Positions 8,361 through 17,458 of a stretch of DNA of 39,853 nt are shown here, one piece after another. The notes beneath the pieces were generated by a model. It worked only from the letters and a program-made list of their open reading frames with translations, was not told the DNA's origin and made no database searches. A program made the translations under genes and the position numbers. This DNA is from Actinomycetes bacterium (lineage in GTDB: Bacteria; Actinomycetota; Acidimicrobiia; Acidimicrobiales; RAAP-2). How positions within the stretch are numbered: the stretch's first letter is position 1; the number at the start of each line of letters is the position of its first letter. The DNA lies in contig JAJYWF010000011.1 in the NCBI GenBank assembly GCA_021791635.1, positions 1-39,853 on the forward strand, in the 5' to 3' direction.

Positions 8361-8926
8361 CACGAGCCACTCCCTTCGGCGGACCCGCCCTCCGAACCCG
8401 ATCCGTGGGCCTCCACTTCGACCTCGATCTCCAACTCGACCTCGGGGTCGAGCTCCAACTCCTCTACGTCCACGTCCAGCTCGGGGTCGACCAGCGTGTC
8501 GACCAACGGGTCGGCCAATATCGCCGAGCTCTCCCGACCCCGCACCTCCGGGCCAGCGCTCATCGGTCGGTCCCCACGGTCCCCGCGGTCCCCGCGATCT
8601 CCCCGGTCCCCGCGATCTCCCCGCCCGCCCCGACCGCCGGGCTTCTCGGTGACCGTGCGTTGGGCGTAGGGAAGCAGCACCAGCTCGCGGGCCACCTTGA
8701 TGGCCTGGGCGATGGCCCGTTGGTGCTGGGCGCAATTCCCCGTCACCCGCCTCGATCGGATCTTTCCCCGGTCGCTCATGTACTTGCGTAGCGTCGGGAC
8801 GTCCTTGTAGTCGACCCACTCCACGCCCTCACGGCACATGGCGCAGGGCTTCTTCTTCACCCGCCGGCCCAGGTCCTTGGGTGCTCGGCGGGACGTCGTG
8901 GTACCGCGGTAGTTGTTCCGTCCCAT
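8360..8926 (-). CDS. rpsR: 30S ribosomal protein S18 with long repetitive acidic C-terminal extension
   Basis: A 188-residue protein, about twice the usual S18 length. Residues 1 to about 92 are S18 proper, of the Zn-binding type: KKPCAMC, then [18 protein letters not shown] and GNCAQHQ, then the helix [13 protein letters not shown]. After that comes a glycine/arginine/aspartate tract built from GDR triplets, then a strongly acidic tail rich in Glu/Asp/Leu/Val, ending in Gly/Ser. The frame is intact and the stop is coupled to rplI by one base, so the extension is translated if the operon is. The tandem units in the DNA (GGTCCCCGC-type 9-mers on the plus strand) suggest replication slippage. 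The role of the tail is unknown. Confidence 0.93.
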   Translation of the reverse strand: MGRNNYRGTTTSRRAPKDLGRRVKKKPCAMCREGVEWVDYKDVPTLRKYMSDRGKIRSRRVTGNCAQHQRAIAQAIKVARELVLLPYAQRTVTEKPGGRGGRGDRGDRGDRGDRGDRGDRPMSAGPEVRGRESSAILADPLVDTLVDPELDVDVEELELDPEVELEIEVEVEAHGSGSEGGSAEGSGS

Positions 8927-9402
8927 CAGAATGGCTCCTCGTCGTATCCGTAGCCGCCACCGTGAGGCTCGTCGGGGCGCGCCTGGGGCGCCGGTCTCCC
9001 CTGCGCCCCCTCAGTGCCCCGCGGTCCGCCCGAGGGCCCGCGACGCTCGTTCTTGGTGATCTGTGCCGTGGCCCACCGAAGCGACGGACCGATCTCGTCG
9101 GCTACGACCTCGACCTTCGACCGCCGGTCGCCGTCGGGCGTCTCCCAACTCCGCTGCTCCAGACGGCCGCTCACCACCACCCGGGCTCCTCGGGTCAGGC
9201 TCTCGGTCACGTTCTCGGCCATCTCCCTCCAGCAGACGACGTCGAAGAAACTGGTCTGCTCCTCCCACTCCTGGGTCTGGCGATTCTGCCAGCGGCGGTT
9301 CACCGCCAGCCCGAAGGACGCGGTCGGCTGGCCGGTATTGGTGAAACGGAGCTCGGGGTCCCGGGTGATGTTTCCGATCAGGGTGACGCTGTTGTCCGGC
9401 AT
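8926..9402 (-). CDS. ssb: Single-stranded DNA-binding protein
   Basis: A 158-residue SSB. The OB fold starts [16 protein letters not shown] and contains [11 protein letters not shown], the [16 protein letters not shown] segment and [15 protein letters not shown]. After about residue 115 there is a short Gly/Pro/Arg-rich linker and the acidic tip YDEEPF, the peptide that recruits replication and repair partners. The ATG follows GCAGGAGG. It shares the operon with rpsF upstream and rpsR downstream, overlapping rpsR by one base. Confidence 0.97.
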   Translation of the reverse strand: MPDNSVTLIGNITRDPELRFTNTGQPTASFGLAVNRRWQNRQTQEWEEQTSFFDVVCWREMAENVTESLTRGARVVVSGRLEQRSWETPDGDRRSKVEVVADEIGPSLRWATAQITKNERRGPSGGPRGTEGAQGRPAPQARPDEPHGGGYGYDEEPF

Positions 9403-9446
9403 GTGGCCTCCTGCTGTCGTTCTGGGTCGTCGATCTGGTGGTCGTC

Positions 9447-9818
9447 TCAGGCCGGAGCGGACGCCGGGGCCACCGGGGCCGCCGGAGCCACGACCGGGCC
9501 CGACGCCGTGTCGCCGGTCCGGGCCTGCGCCTTGTCCGGGATGCGGATGACCCGGTGCCGCAGCACCTCGTCGGCCAGGGAGAGGAGGCGGTCGACCTCG
9601 CTCACGGTCTGCGGTTCACCCCCGAATTCGATCAGGACGTAGTACCCCTCCCGGCGGTGGCGGACCTCGTAGGCCAGCGTCCTGCGGCCCCAGCGGTCGA
9701 CAGCGCCCGCCGTCCCATCGTTCGCCCCGATCGTCTCGAGGGCTCGGTCGACCACGGCCTGGATCGCCGGCGGCTCGGCACCGGTGTCGAAGATCACCAT
9801 GACTTCATACGGCCGCAT
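9447..9818 (-). CDS. rpsF: 30S ribosomal protein S6
   Basis: A 123-residue protein with the S6 ferredoxin-like fold: MRPYEVMVIFD at the start, RRTLAYEVRHRREGYYVLIEF in the middle (given here by its ends RRTLAYEV and YVLIEF), and LRHRVIRI near the end, followed by an Ala/Pro/Val-rich tail of about 25 residues. The ATG is preceded by a strong GGAGGGAGG ribosome-binding site. It is the first gene of the S6-SSB-S18-L9 operon; the promoter should lie in 9819-10004. Confidence 0.97.
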   Translation of the reverse strand: MRPYEVMVIFDTGAEPPAIQAVVDRALETIGANDGTAGAVDRWGRRTLAYEVRHRREGYYVLIEFGGEPQTVSEVDRLLSLADEVLRHRVIRIPDKAQARTGDTASGPVVAPAAPVAPASAPA

Positions 9819-9961
9819 GGGCGGCTCACCTCCCTCCGGACCGGGCGGTGTGCCGCCCGGGCCCCGTCGATCGGGGCAGGGTTCACGTCGGTGGGCGGGT
9901 CGCCAAGGCGATCCTGATCCGACCGGGGAATGCTAGCCGGATCCGGAGGACCCTGCCGCCG

Positions 9962-9991
9962 ACACCGGCCGACACCGGCCGTCACCGGCCG
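9962..9991. repeat. Three tandem 10-bp CACCGGCCGW units
   Basis: In the 186-base gap between the end of panB and the start of rpsF, a 10-base unit CACCGGCCG(A/T) occurs about three times in a row. Each CCGGCCG core is nearly palindromic, so the minus-strand transcript of panB could fold here. There is no T-rich tract, so I do not call an intrinsic terminator. Confidence 0.4.
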
Positions 9992-10004
9992 ACCGGGGCC
10001 CGGC

Positions 10005-10874
10005 TCAGGGGTGCCGTCCGTCCCCGGTGAGTGCCTGGTGGAGCTCGTCGGACCCGTGGTAGCTCTCGGCATCGCCCGGAAAGCGGCCGCCGCGCACGTC
10101 GGCGGCGTAGGCCGACACGGCTTCGACTGCCGCAGCGCCCAGGTCGGCGTAGCGACGGACGAACTTGGGCGGGGTGCGCCGGCCCAGTCCGAGCACGTCG
10201 TGGAAGACGAGAACCTGTCCGTCGCAGCCCGACCCGGCGCCGATGCCGATGGTGGGCACGTCGACGGCCTCGGTGACGGCCGCGCCGACTACGTCGGGCA
10301 CCCCTTCCAACACGATGGCGAAGACCCCGGCGGCCGCCAGCGCCTGGGCCGCGGCGACCAGCTCCCGGGCCGTGTCGACCTCACGCCCCTGGACCCGGTA
10401 GCCGCCCATCGACAGGACCGACTGGGGAGTGAGCCCCAGGTGGCCCATCACCGGGATCTCGGCGGCGACGATCGCCTCGATGACCGGGACTCTGCGGCGG
10501 CCACCTTCGAGCTTGACCGCCTCGGCTCCGGCTCGGATCAGCGCGGCGGCGTTCGCCACGGCTTCGGTCACCGAGAGGTGGTAGCTCATCCAGGGCATGT
10601 CGGCCACCACCAGGCACCGGGGACGGGCCCGGGCCACGGCAGCGGTGTGGTGGACCATGTCGTCCATGGTGACCTGGAGGGTGTCCTCGAACCCGAGGAC
10701 GTTGTTGGCCAGGGAGTCCCCGACCAGCACGATGTCGGCCCCGCCGGCGTCCACGATGCGGGCGCCAGGTTCGTCATATGCGGTGAGCATGACGATGGGC
10801 TGAGCGTCATGGCGACGCTTGCGGGAAGCGATGTCCGGGACGGTGACGGGTCGGTCAGGGGTAGGGCTGCTCAT
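10005..10874 (-). CDS. panB: 3-methyl-2-oxobutanoate hydroxymethyltransferase
   Basis: A 289-residue TIM-barrel enzyme, normal for PanB. It transfers a hydroxymethyl group from methylene-tetrahydrofolate to alpha-ketoisovalerate, the first committed step of pantothenate and CoA synthesis. Seen: MLTAYDEPGARIVD, GADIVLVGDSLANNVLG with the metal-binding Asp, ADMPWMSY, VKLEGG with the catalytic-site Glu region, VMGHLGLTPQS and VPTIGIGAGSGCDGQVLV. The ATG at 10874 has a strong AAGGAGGG eight bases upstream. It appears to be transcribed alone; panC is not adjacent. Confidence 0.96.
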   Translation of the reverse strand: MSSPTPDRPVTVPDIASRKRRHDAQPIVMLTAYDEPGARIVDAGGADIVLVGDSLANNVLGFEDTLQVTMDDMVHHTAAVARARPRCLVVADMPWMSYHLSVTEAVANAAALIRAGAEAVKLEGGRRRVPVIEAIVAAEIPVMGHLGLTPQSVLSMGGYRVQGREVDTARELVAAAQALAAAGVFAIVLEGVPDVVGAAVTEAVDVPTIGIGAGSGCDGQVLVFHDVLGLGRRTPPKFVRRYADLGAAAVEAVSAYAADVRGGRFPGDAESYHGSDELHQALTGDGRHP

Positions 10875-11007
10875 GACATGCCCTCCTTTGCTCTGGGATG
10901 TGAGGTGGTGCCGTGTTCGGCGCTGCCGCGGGTGCCGCCGGTCCGACCGTGCCGCCCCGCTCCACCATCCTGACGCGATCGGGCCCGTCGTGCGAGCGAT
11001 GGGAGCG

Positions 11008-11027
11008 CCCGGGGCGCGGAGCCCGGG
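11008..11027 (-). terminator. GC-rich hairpin downstream of the DUF5318 gene
   Basis: Two CCCGGG hexamers (11008-11013 and 11022-11027) can pair across an 8-base loop, 28-47 bases beyond the DUF5318 stop codon on the minus strand. No U-tract follows, so it could be a weak transcription end or just composition. Confidence 0.25.
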
Positions 11028-11054
11028 GCCTGGAGGTCGGGGAGTGCCGGGCCC

Positions 11055-11495
11055 TCAGCCGCCGGGGCGGAGCCGCCGCGCCGAGGCGGTCGCGCCTCCT
11101 GCGGGATACTTCCTCGTCAGGTGATGCCACGCACAGGCGGGACACACCTCGACGTCGTAGCAGAGGACCGGTTCTTCCCGCCGCCGGAGCCGGTTCAGCT
11201 CGGTCTTCGTCGCCGGGCACCGGCCACCTGGTGGGAGCCCGGAGCCGAACACGTAGGTGACCTGGACCGTGGCCGCCTCCTCGCAGATCGGGCAGTCCTC
11301 GCCCGAGGGGGTCCCGATGTTGCGGGCCGCCCTCAGCAGCTCAGGGTGGGCGTCGCAGACGTCGACCACGCCAACCCGCCCGCCCCGCACCGCCCGTACG
11401 ACGGCGTTCCGGGCCAATCGGTACTCGACCCGGGCACCGGCGGCGGGAGGGGTGCTGCTCGAACCCGACGGCCCGGAGCGGGGGGTGACGGCCAC
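11055..11495 (-). CDS. DUF5318 family protein, Cys-rich
   Basis: A 146-residue actinobacterial protein of unknown function. After a short disordered start it shows the DUF5318 pattern: VEYRLARNAVVRAVRGG, VCDAHPELLRAARNIG, DCPICEEA, the YVFG strand, GRCPATKTEL, and CYDVEVCPACAWHHL. The CPIC and CPAC pairs together could bind one zinc ion. The start is a GTG at 11495. It is divergent from padR, with the PadR operator palindrome about 105 bases upstream, so control by PadR is possible but not shown. Confidence 0.8.
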   Translation of the reverse strand: MAVTPRSGPSGSSSTPPAAGARVEYRLARNAVVRAVRGGRVGVVDVCDAHPELLRAARNIGTPSGEDCPICEEAATVQVTYVFGSGLPPGGRCPATKTELNRLRRREEPVLCYDVEVCPACAWHHLTRKYPAGGATASARRLRPGG

Positions 11496-11540
11496 GGTTC
11501 GAGGCTAGTGCCGTCGAGGGGGTGCGGGTGGCGTTCGTTG

Positions 11541-11577
11541 GCTGGACCGGCCTGGGCCGGCCTGGACCGGCAGGGGC
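11541..11577. repeat. Imperfect 10-bp GGRCCGGCCT tandem repeat
   Basis: Upstream of padR a 10-base unit GG(A/G)CCGGC(C/A)(T/G) is repeated about 3.7 times. It lies between the divergent DUF5318 and padR genes, just upstream of the padR operator. Each unit has a CCGG core. Function not evident. Confidence 0.4.
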
Positions 11578-11599
11578 CGGAATTCACAGTCGACTTCGT

Positions 11600-11616
11600 T
11601 ATATCGATTCGATATA
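11600..11616. promoter_or_regulatory. Perfect palindrome, probable PadR operator
   Basis: TATATCGA (11600-11607), a central T, and TCGATATA (11609-11616) form a perfect inverted repeat in an AT-rich island within GC-rich DNA. It ends 10 bases before the padR ATG and abuts its GGAG ribosome-binding site. PadR-family repressors commonly bind palindromes in their own promoters, so autorepression is the simplest reading. The AT-rich sequence could also serve as the -10 region. Confidence 0.7.
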
Positions 11617-11626
11617 CTAGGGAGTG

Positions 11627-12268
11627 ATGCTGGACCTGGCCATCCTCGGGCTCCTCGAAGAGCGGGACCTCCACGGGTACGAGATTCGGCGGCAGCTCCG
11701 TGACGGCCTGGGGCTCCTGGCCAACGTGTCGTTCGGGTCGCTCTACCCGGCCCTGGCCCGCCTGGAGAGGGCGGGGGCCGTGATGGCCACCGAGCCGGTG
11801 GACAGGGGCGCCCCGACCCGCAGCCCGGTGCCGCCGACCGGGTCGTTGAGCGGAGAGCGGGCGGTGCTGCGAGCGCGCCGCCTGGCCGGGAACCGGGGCC
11901 GCCGGTCCAAGAAGGTGTACCGGATCACCGACGCCGGGCGCCGGATGTTCGCCGATCTCCTGGCCGGCACCGGCTCGGCCGACGACGCCCGGAGCTTCGG
12001 TCTGAAGCTGGCCTTCGCCCGCCACCTGGCGCCGAGCGCCCGCTTGGCCCTGCTGGAGCGACGCCGGGTGCAGCTCCGCCAGAGTCTCGACGACGTGAGG
12101 GCGGCGGCCCACGACGACGCGCTCGACGTGTACGCCCGCTCGGTGGTGGAGCACACCGCCGAAGGTGTCGAGCAGGACATCAGATGGTTGGATCGGCTGA
12201 TCGAAGGGGAGCGGGCCAACGGCGCCGGTCCCGAGGATCGACCCCGCGAAGGAGCGGGGACCAGGTGA
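11627..12268 (+). CDS. PadR-family transcriptional regulator with an insertion in the wing
   Basis: A 213-residue regulator. The N-terminal winged helix is typical: LDLAILGLLEERDLHGYEI, LANVSFGSLYPALARLERAG, and after the wing KKVYRITDAGRRMF. Between VMATEP and the KKVYRIT strand there are about 35 extra Pro/Arg/Gly-rich residues where most PadR proteins have a short hairpin. The C-terminal part (RRVQLRQSLDDVRAA and VEHTAEGVEQDIRWLDRLI) is the helical dimerisation domain of the longer PadR subtype. ATG 11627 follows GGAG; a GTG at 11624 is an alternative. A perfect 6-bp hairpin, CCCCGC/GCGGGG at 12242-12259, lies at the end of the gene. Confidence 0.9.
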   Translation: MLDLAILGLLEERDLHGYEIRRQLRDGLGLLANVSFGSLYPALARLERAGAVMATEPVDRGAPTRSPVPPTGSLSGERAVLRARRLAGNRGRRSKKVYRITDAGRRMFADLLAGTGSADDARSFGLKLAFARHLAPSARLALLERRRVQLRQSLDDVRAAAHDDALDVYARSVVEHTAEGVEQDIRWLDRLIEGERANGAGPEDRPREGAGTR

Positions 12269-12392
12269 CGGGACGTGGACCTGACGGGTCGGTACGCCCC
12301 ACGGCGACACAGGTGCGGTCGGGCGACGAGGCCGAGTCGGGGCCTGGCGCCCCGCCGGCAAGAGCGAGGCAACGAACGGAGGACACGAGACA

Positions 12393-13523
12393 GTGAGCAC
12401 GAAGAGCACGAAGAGCACGGTGAGCACGGTGAAGGCGAAGAGGCCCATCCGGGTGGCCATCGCCGGGGTGGGCAACTGCGCCAGCTCCCTGATCCAGGGG
12501 TTGGCCTACTACCGGGACGCCGATCCGGGCGAGCAGGTCCCCGGCCTGATGCACGTCGTGCTCGGTGGGTACCACGTGGGCGATCTCGAGCCGGTGGCGG
12601 CCTTCGACGTCGACGCCGCCAAGGTCGGGACCGACCTGGGCAAGGCCATCTTCGCCTCGCAGAACAACACGGTCCGCTTCGCCGAGGTCGGCGAGCTCGG
12701 GGTCACGGTCCAGAGGGGACCGACCCTCGACGGGTTGGGGAAGTACTACCGCGAGACGGTGGAGGAGTCACCTGCGGCACCCGTCGACGTGGTCGACGTG
12801 CTCCGCCGGTCACGGGCCGACGTCCTGGTGGCGTACCTGCCGGTCGGGTCCGAGGCCGCCCAACGCCACTACGCCGAGGCGTGCCTGGAGGCCAAAGTGG
12901 CCTTCGTGAACGCCATCCCGGTGTTCATCGCCTCTGATCCCGAGTGGGCGAAGCGCTTCGCCGACGCCGGCGTGCCCATCGTGGGCGACGACATCAAGAG
13001 CCAGGTCGGCTCCACCATCGTCCACCGGATCCTCACCCGGCTGTTCGAGGACCGCGGCCTGGCGTTGGACCACACGTACCAGCTCAACGTGGGCGGGAAC
13101 ATGGACTTCAAGAACATGCTCGAACGTGATCGCCTGGAGTCCAAGAAGATCTCGAAGACCCAGGCGGTCACCAGTCAGATCGAGCATGCCCCCCTTCCCG
13201 AAGACGACGTACACATCGGCCCGTCCGACCACGTGCCGTGGCTGGCCGACCGGAAGTGGGCGTACATACGGATGGAGGGGCGCAACTTCGGCGACGTGCC
13301 GCTCAACTTGGAGCTGAAGCTGGAGGTGTGGGACTCCCCGAACTCGGCCGGCGTGATCATCGATGCTGTGCGATGCGCCAAGGTGGCGCTCGACCGGGGA
13401 ATCGGGGGGCCGCTACTGGGTCCCTCCGCCTACTTCATGAAGTCGCCGCCGGTCCAGTACCACGACGACGAGGCCCAGCGCCTGGTGGAGGAGTTCGCGG
13501 CCGGTCAGGTCGGAGCGGACTGA
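12393..13523 (+). CDS. ino1: myo-Inositol-1-phosphate synthase
   Basis: A 376-residue protein of the short actinobacterial/archaeal class. It isomerises glucose-6-phosphate to inositol-1-phosphate with bound NAD, feeding phosphatidylinositol and mycothiol-type thiol synthesis. Seen: [16 protein letters not shown] (NAD site), [62 protein letters not shown], and [23 protein letters not shown] 12393 is the start. The first 15 residues come from a slippage-like repeat of AGCACGAAG/AGCACGGTG units. The 124-base gap before it may hold the promoter. The end overlaps the convergent cca gene by 19 bases. Confidence 0.96.
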   Translation: MSTKSTKSTVSTVKAKRPIRVAIAGVGNCASSLIQGLAYYRDADPGEQVPGLMHVVLGGYHVGDLEPVAAFDVDAAKVGTDLGKAIFASQNNTVRFAEVGELGVTVQRGPTLDGLGKYYRETVEESPAAPVDVVDVLRRSRADVLVAYLPVGSEAAQRHYAEACLEAKVAFVNAIPVFIASDPEWAKRFADAGVPIVGDDIKSQVGSTIVHRILTRLFEDRGLALDHTYQLNVGGNMDFKNMLERDRLESKKISKTQAVTSQIEHAPLPEDDVHIGPSDHVPWLADRKWAYIRMEGRNFGDVPLNLELKLEVWDSPNSAGVIIDAVRCAKVALDRGIGGPLLGPSAYFMKSPPVQYHDDEAQRLVEEFAAGQVGAD

Positions 13524-15049
13524 CGCTCTGACCACCAGCGGTCCAAGCGGCGGCCGGCCTCCTCTGCTCCGAGGGGCCCCTCCTCTAGGCGGAGCTCCAT
13601 GAGGAACGACAGCGCTTCGCCGACTAGGCGCCCCGGGGGGATGCCGAGGCGGTCCATGACCTGGGTGCCGTCCAAGTCCGGGCGGATGGCGTCCAGTGAC
13701 TCGCGCCGACGAAGCTCGTCGATCCGCTGCTCGAGCTCGTCCATGCGACGGCCCAGGGCTCGGGCTTTGGCCTCGTTGCGGGTCGTGCAGTCGCAACGGG
13801 TGAGCTCGTTCAGTCGTCCGAGCAGCGGACCGGCATCGCGGACGTAGCGCCGGACTGCCTTGTCGGTCCAGCCGAGCCGGTAGGTGTGGAACCGGAGGTG
13901 CAGCTCGACCAGACGGACGACCGTGGTGGTGTCCTCGCTGGAGTACCGGAGGGCCTCCATCCGGACCCGGGTCATCCGGGCCCCCACCACTTCGTGGTGG
14001 TGGAAGCTCACCCCACCCTGGTCGATGGAACGGGTCCGCGGCTTGCCGATGTCGTGGAAGAGCGCCGCCAGGCGCAGGAGCCGGTCTGGTGAGGTCTTGT
14101 CCACGACGGCCAGGGTGTGGGCCAAGACGTCCTTGTGCCGGTGGATGGGGTCCTGCTCCAGGGCCAGGGCCGGGAGCTCGGGCAGGAACTCGGCGGCCAG
14201 ACCGGTCTCCACCACGAACCACAGTCCGGGAGAGGGGACGGGAACCGTGACCAGCTTGTCGAGCTCGTCCCGGATCCGCTCGGAGGAGACGATGGCCAGG
14301 CGTCCGTGACCGCCCCGGACCGCCTCCACCAGGGCGGCGTCGGGCTCGAGGCCGTAGCCGGCGATGAACCGGGCGGCGCGCAGCATGCGCAGTGGATCGT
14401 CGTCGAACGACGTATCGGGGTCGAGCGGGGTCCGGAGCCGGCCGGCCCACAGGTCGGAGATCCCGTCGAAGGGGTCGACGAGGTTCATCTCGGGGAGCTT
14501 CAGCGCCATGGCGTTCACCGTGAAGTCCCGGCGGGCCAGGTCGGCTTCCACGTCCCGGCCGAAGGTCACGGCCGGCTTGCGGGAGTCCGGCGTGTACTGC
14601 TCACCCCGGTGGGTGGTGATCTCGTAGGTCCGACCGTGCCAGCGGCAACCGATGGTCCCGAAGCGCTTGCCCTGGGTCCATACGGCGTCGGCCCATGCAC
14701 CGACGATGGCCTCGGTCTCGTCGGGCCCGGCGTCGGTGGTGAAGTCGAGGTCGGACAGGTCGGAGTGGTCGGAGTGGTCGGAGTGGTCGGAGAGGCCGGA
14801 GAGGCCGGAGAGGCCGGCGGGACCAGCTGGGCCCGCGCCGGGAGTGGCCCCGGAAGCACGAGTGCCTCCCCCGGGTCCAGCGGCGCTCCCGGTGCGCCCT
14901 CCCGCGGTCGGCGCCCCCTCGAGCAAAGCGTCGCGGACCGAACCCCCCACCAGGTACAAGGACCGTCCGGCCCGGGCGAATCGCTCAGCCAGCTCGGTAG
15001 TGGCATCGACCAGCGGCAGGAAGCGGGAGGGCACAGGTTCGTTCGCCAC
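13505..15049 (-). CDS. cca: CCA tRNA nucleotidyltransferase with repetitive insert
   Basis: A 514-residue class II nucleotidyltransferase joined to an HD domain, the actinobacterial PcnA/CCA arrangement. Catalytic landmarks: GGSVRD at residues 35-40, metal-binding DLD at D100/D102, RRDFTVNAM, the flexible-loop segment [11 protein letters not shown], and HD-domain motifs [10 protein letters not shown] and FHDIGKP. Normally the glycine motif and DxD lie some 10-15 residues apart; here about 48 extra residues intervene, ending in GLS, DHS and DLS triplets encoded by 9-base units. The enzyme would add or repair the tRNA 3' CCA. Its gene sits divergent from the Rv3909-like gene, as in mycobacteria. 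Confidence 0.95.
   Translation of the reverse strand: MANEPVPSRFLPLVDATTELAERFARAGRSLYLVGGSVRDALLEGAPTAGGRTGSAAGPGGGTRASGATPGAGPAGPAGLSGLSGLSDHSDHSDHSDLSDLDFTTDAGPDETEAIVGAWADAVWTQGKRFGTIGCRWHGRTYEITTHRGEQYTPDSRKPAVTFGRDVEADLARRDFTVNAMALKLPEMNLVDPFDGISDLWAGRLRTPLDPDTSFDDDPLRMLRAARFIAGYGLEPDAALVEAVRGGHGRLAIVSSERIRDELDKLVTVPVPSPGLWFVVETGLAAEFLPELPALALEQDPIHRHKDVLAHTLAVVDKTSPDRLLRLAALFHDIGKPRTRSIDQGGVSFHHHEVVGARMTRVRMEALRYSSEDTTTVVRLVELHLRFHTYRLGWTDKAVRRYVRDAGPLLGRLNELTRCDCTTRNEAKARALGRRMDELEQRIDELRRRESLDAIRPDLDGTQVMDRLGIPPGRLVGEALSFLMELRLEEGPLGAEEAGRRLDRWWSERQSAPT
14753..14818. repeat. 9-bp minisatellite inside cca
   Basis: Runs of 9-base units, first TCGGAGTGG-type then CCGGAGAGG-type, encode on the minus strand three GLS, three DHS and two DLS triplets just before the catalytic DLD. 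All units keep the reading frame. Copy number may vary between strains. Confidence 0.85.
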
Positions 15050-15103
15050 CGGTACACGGTAATGCGCCGCGGTGGACCGCCCGGCACCGGTTAGCGTTGC
15101 CCG

Positions 15104-17458
15104 GTGTCGTTCAGGTGTGCTCGGGGAGCCGGGCCGAAGATGCTCGCGCTCTCGACGATCCTGGCGTTGGTGGGGTTGATGGCGTTGGTGGCGTGGTACG
15201 CGGGAGGGGTGGCTGAGGTGAAGGGGACCGAGGCCGGCGCCGCGGTCCCGGCGACGACGGTGGCGCCCGGGCAGTCACCCCGCGCGGCCACGACCTCACA
15301 GCTCACGCCCGCCCGCACGGCACGGCCGGCCGCCAACACGGCTGCCAACACGGTCGCCAACAAGGCACCACGCACAGTCACCACCTCCCAACTCACCCTC
15401 GTCAGCCAATCCCCGTGGGTGGAGCCGAACTCCCCGGGAGCTCCTCAGGACTTCACACTCGAGCTCGCCGTCGGTACCGGTGCCGGCGCAACGGGGGCTT
15501 CGACCGCGACCGCTGGCGACGCGCTGTCGGTCACCCTGTACGACCACCTGGTCACCCGGACGGCTTTCGACCAGACGCTGAACGGTCAGCCCACCGGGGT
15601 GCTGGGCCGGACCCCCACCGTCTCGGTGGCCTCCCTGCCCCGACCGCCCCGGGGCACGCCGGGCGAGGTCGACTTCAAGATCGCCATCGAGCCCACCTCC
15701 ACAGCCGCCCCGATCCCGCCCGCCGGCACCCCCGTCCTCGACCTGCACTGCCTTCCGGACACCGGGGCGTGCCCGGGCGTCTATCCGGTGGTGGTGGCGC
15801 TGACCAACTCGACAGGCGACGAGGTCGCCCGCTTCACGACGTACCTCACCTACGCCGAGGCAACCAGCCCGGACCCGCTGCACTTCGCCTGGGTGGCACC
15901 GATCTCTGCCCCGGTCACCATCCACCCGGACAGCCGGACAGCTTCGAGGGCCGTGGCGCCGGTATCGGCATCGGTGGCCGGATCCCTCTCCCAGTTTGTG
16001 GCCTCCCTGCACGCCTATCCCGATGTCCCCGTCACCCTGGCGGCGGCGCCCCAGACGCTCCAGTCCCTCCGCAACAGCGGCCCCGCCGGCCGGCTCGCCG
16101 TCGCCGAGCTGGGGACCATGTCGGCGGATCCGTCGATCCATCAGTTCCTGGCCCAGCCCTACGTCCCTATCTCGCTCGGGGCACTGGCCGGAGCCGGGGA
16201 GCCCACCGAGATCGACGCCCAGATGACCCGGGGGGCAACAGTGCTCCAGCACCTGGGCGTCCAGGTGACCCCGCCATGGACGGCGTCGACCTCCACCACC
16301 TCCACCACGACCACCGCCACCTCGACCACGCCGGCCGGCGGCGGGCCCATCTGGGTCGCCACCGGTCAGATCGGATCGGCACTCGGGACCGGGCTGGCCC
16401 AGATTGGAGCCGGCAGGGTGGTGGTGCCCGACGGCTCGCTGTCCCCACCCGCCCAGACGGCGTCCAGCGGCACGTGGACCACCACGTTCAACCTCTCGCT
16501 CGGCAAGACCGACGTCGTCGCCGCGGCATCCGACGACCTCCTGGCCGCCCACTTCACAGCCCGGCCCCAGGACCCGGCGCTCGCGGCCAACCAGCTCCTG
16601 GCCGATCTGGCCATGATCCACTTCGAAGCACCCAACACACCCCAAGCGCGCGGGGTCGTCGCCGTCCCCCCATCCTCGTGGGAGCCGGATGCCGCCTTCG
16701 ACGACGCCCTCCTGGCCGGTCTGTCAGGGAACCCCGACGTCGCGGCCACCACGCTCTCAGCGTTCTTCTCCGAAGTCCCCGGCCCAGGAGGCACACTGCC
16801 GGACCGTCACCCCCAGCAGGGGGGAACGGGTCCGGTGCTCTCGTCGACACTGGCCCACCAGCTCAGCCGGTCGCGTCTGCGGCTGTCGGCCTTCGACGCC
16901 GCGGTGACGGGTGGGGCGCCGGTCCTCACCGAGCTCGACGACCTCCTGCTGAGCTCCGAGGCGAGCTCCCTGCGCCCGGCACAGCAGTCGGCGGGAGTGA
17001 AGGTCTTCGCGCGCGCCCTCCAGGGCCAGCTCGACCTGGTCTCGTTCGGCACCGAGCGGACCATCACGCTGACGGCGCGGACCGGCGCCATCCCGATCAC
17101 GGTCCTCTCGTCGGCTCCGTACACCGTGACCGGCACGCTCGCCCTGACCAGTGATCGCTTCACCTTCCCCCAGGGGACCAGCCAGCGATTGGTGATCGAC
17201 CATCCGACCACCCCGGTCCGGGTCCAAGTGGTGGCCCGCACCTCGGGTGACCTGCCCATGGAGGTCACGTTCGACTCCCCCACAGGCCGGCTCCAGTTCG
17301 CCAGCGGGGACCTCACCGTGCGGTCCACGGCCACGTCGGTGGTCGGCGTGGTGCTGACCGTGGTGGCTCTGCTCGTCCTGCTCGGGTGGTGGCTGCGGAC
17401 GTGGCGCTCGGGGAGACGTCGGAAGGCCCTGGCGCAAGACGATCCCTCGGATCGGTGA
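15104..17458 (+). CDS. Envelope protein in the Rv3909 position (DUF6049-like)
   Basis: A 784-residue exported protein with an N-terminal signal anchor (LALSTILALVGLMALVAWYA) and one C-terminal membrane helix (VVGVVLTVVALLVLLGWWL) followed by a basic cytoplasmic tip. The large extracytoplasmic part is beta-rich with Thr/Pro linkers and an FPQGTSQRLVIDHPT-like Ig-type region near the end. In actinobacteria a protein of this size and topology is encoded between the CCA enzyme and MurJ and is annotated DUF6049; its job is unknown but tied by position to peptidoglycan precursor export. GTG 15104 is taken as start, ATG 15140 is possible. Its stop overlaps murJ in a GTGA junction. Confidence 0.75.
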   Translation: MSFRCARGAGPKMLALSTILALVGLMALVAWYAGGVAEVKGTEAGAAVPATTVAPGQSPRAATTSQLTPARTARPAANTAANTVANKAPRTVTTSQLTLVSQSPWVEPNSPGAPQDFTLELAVGTGAGATGASTATAGDALSVTLYDHLVTRTAFDQTLNGQPTGVLGRTPTVSVASLPRPPRGTPGEVDFKIAIEPTSTAAPIPPAGTPVLDLHCLPDTGACPGVYPVVVALTNSTGDEVARFTTYLTYAEATSPDPLHFAWVAPISAPVTIHPDSRTASRAVAPVSASVAGSLSQFVASLHAYPDVPVTLAAAPQTLQSLRNSGPAGRLAVAELGTMSADPSIHQFLAQPYVPISLGALAGAGEPTEIDAQMTRGATVLQHLGVQVTPPWTASTSTTSTTTTATSTTPAGGGPIWVATGQIGSALGTGLAQIGAGRVVVPDGSLSPPAQTASSGTWTTTFNLSLGKTDVVAAASDDLLAAHFTARPQDPALAANQLLADLAMIHFEAPNTPQARGVVAVPPSSWEPDAAFDDALLAGLSGNPDVAATTLSAFFSEVPGPGGTLPDRHPQQGGTGPVLSSTLAHQLSRSRLRLSAFDAAVTGGAPVLTELDDLLLSSEASSLRPAQQSAGVKVFARALQGQLDLVSFGTERTITLTARTGAIPITVLSSAPYTVTGTLALTSDRFTFPQGTSQRLVIDHPTTPVRVQVVARTSGDLPMEVTFDSPTGRLQFASGDLTVRSTATSVVGVVLTVVALLVLLGWWLRTWRSGRRRKALAQDDPSDR

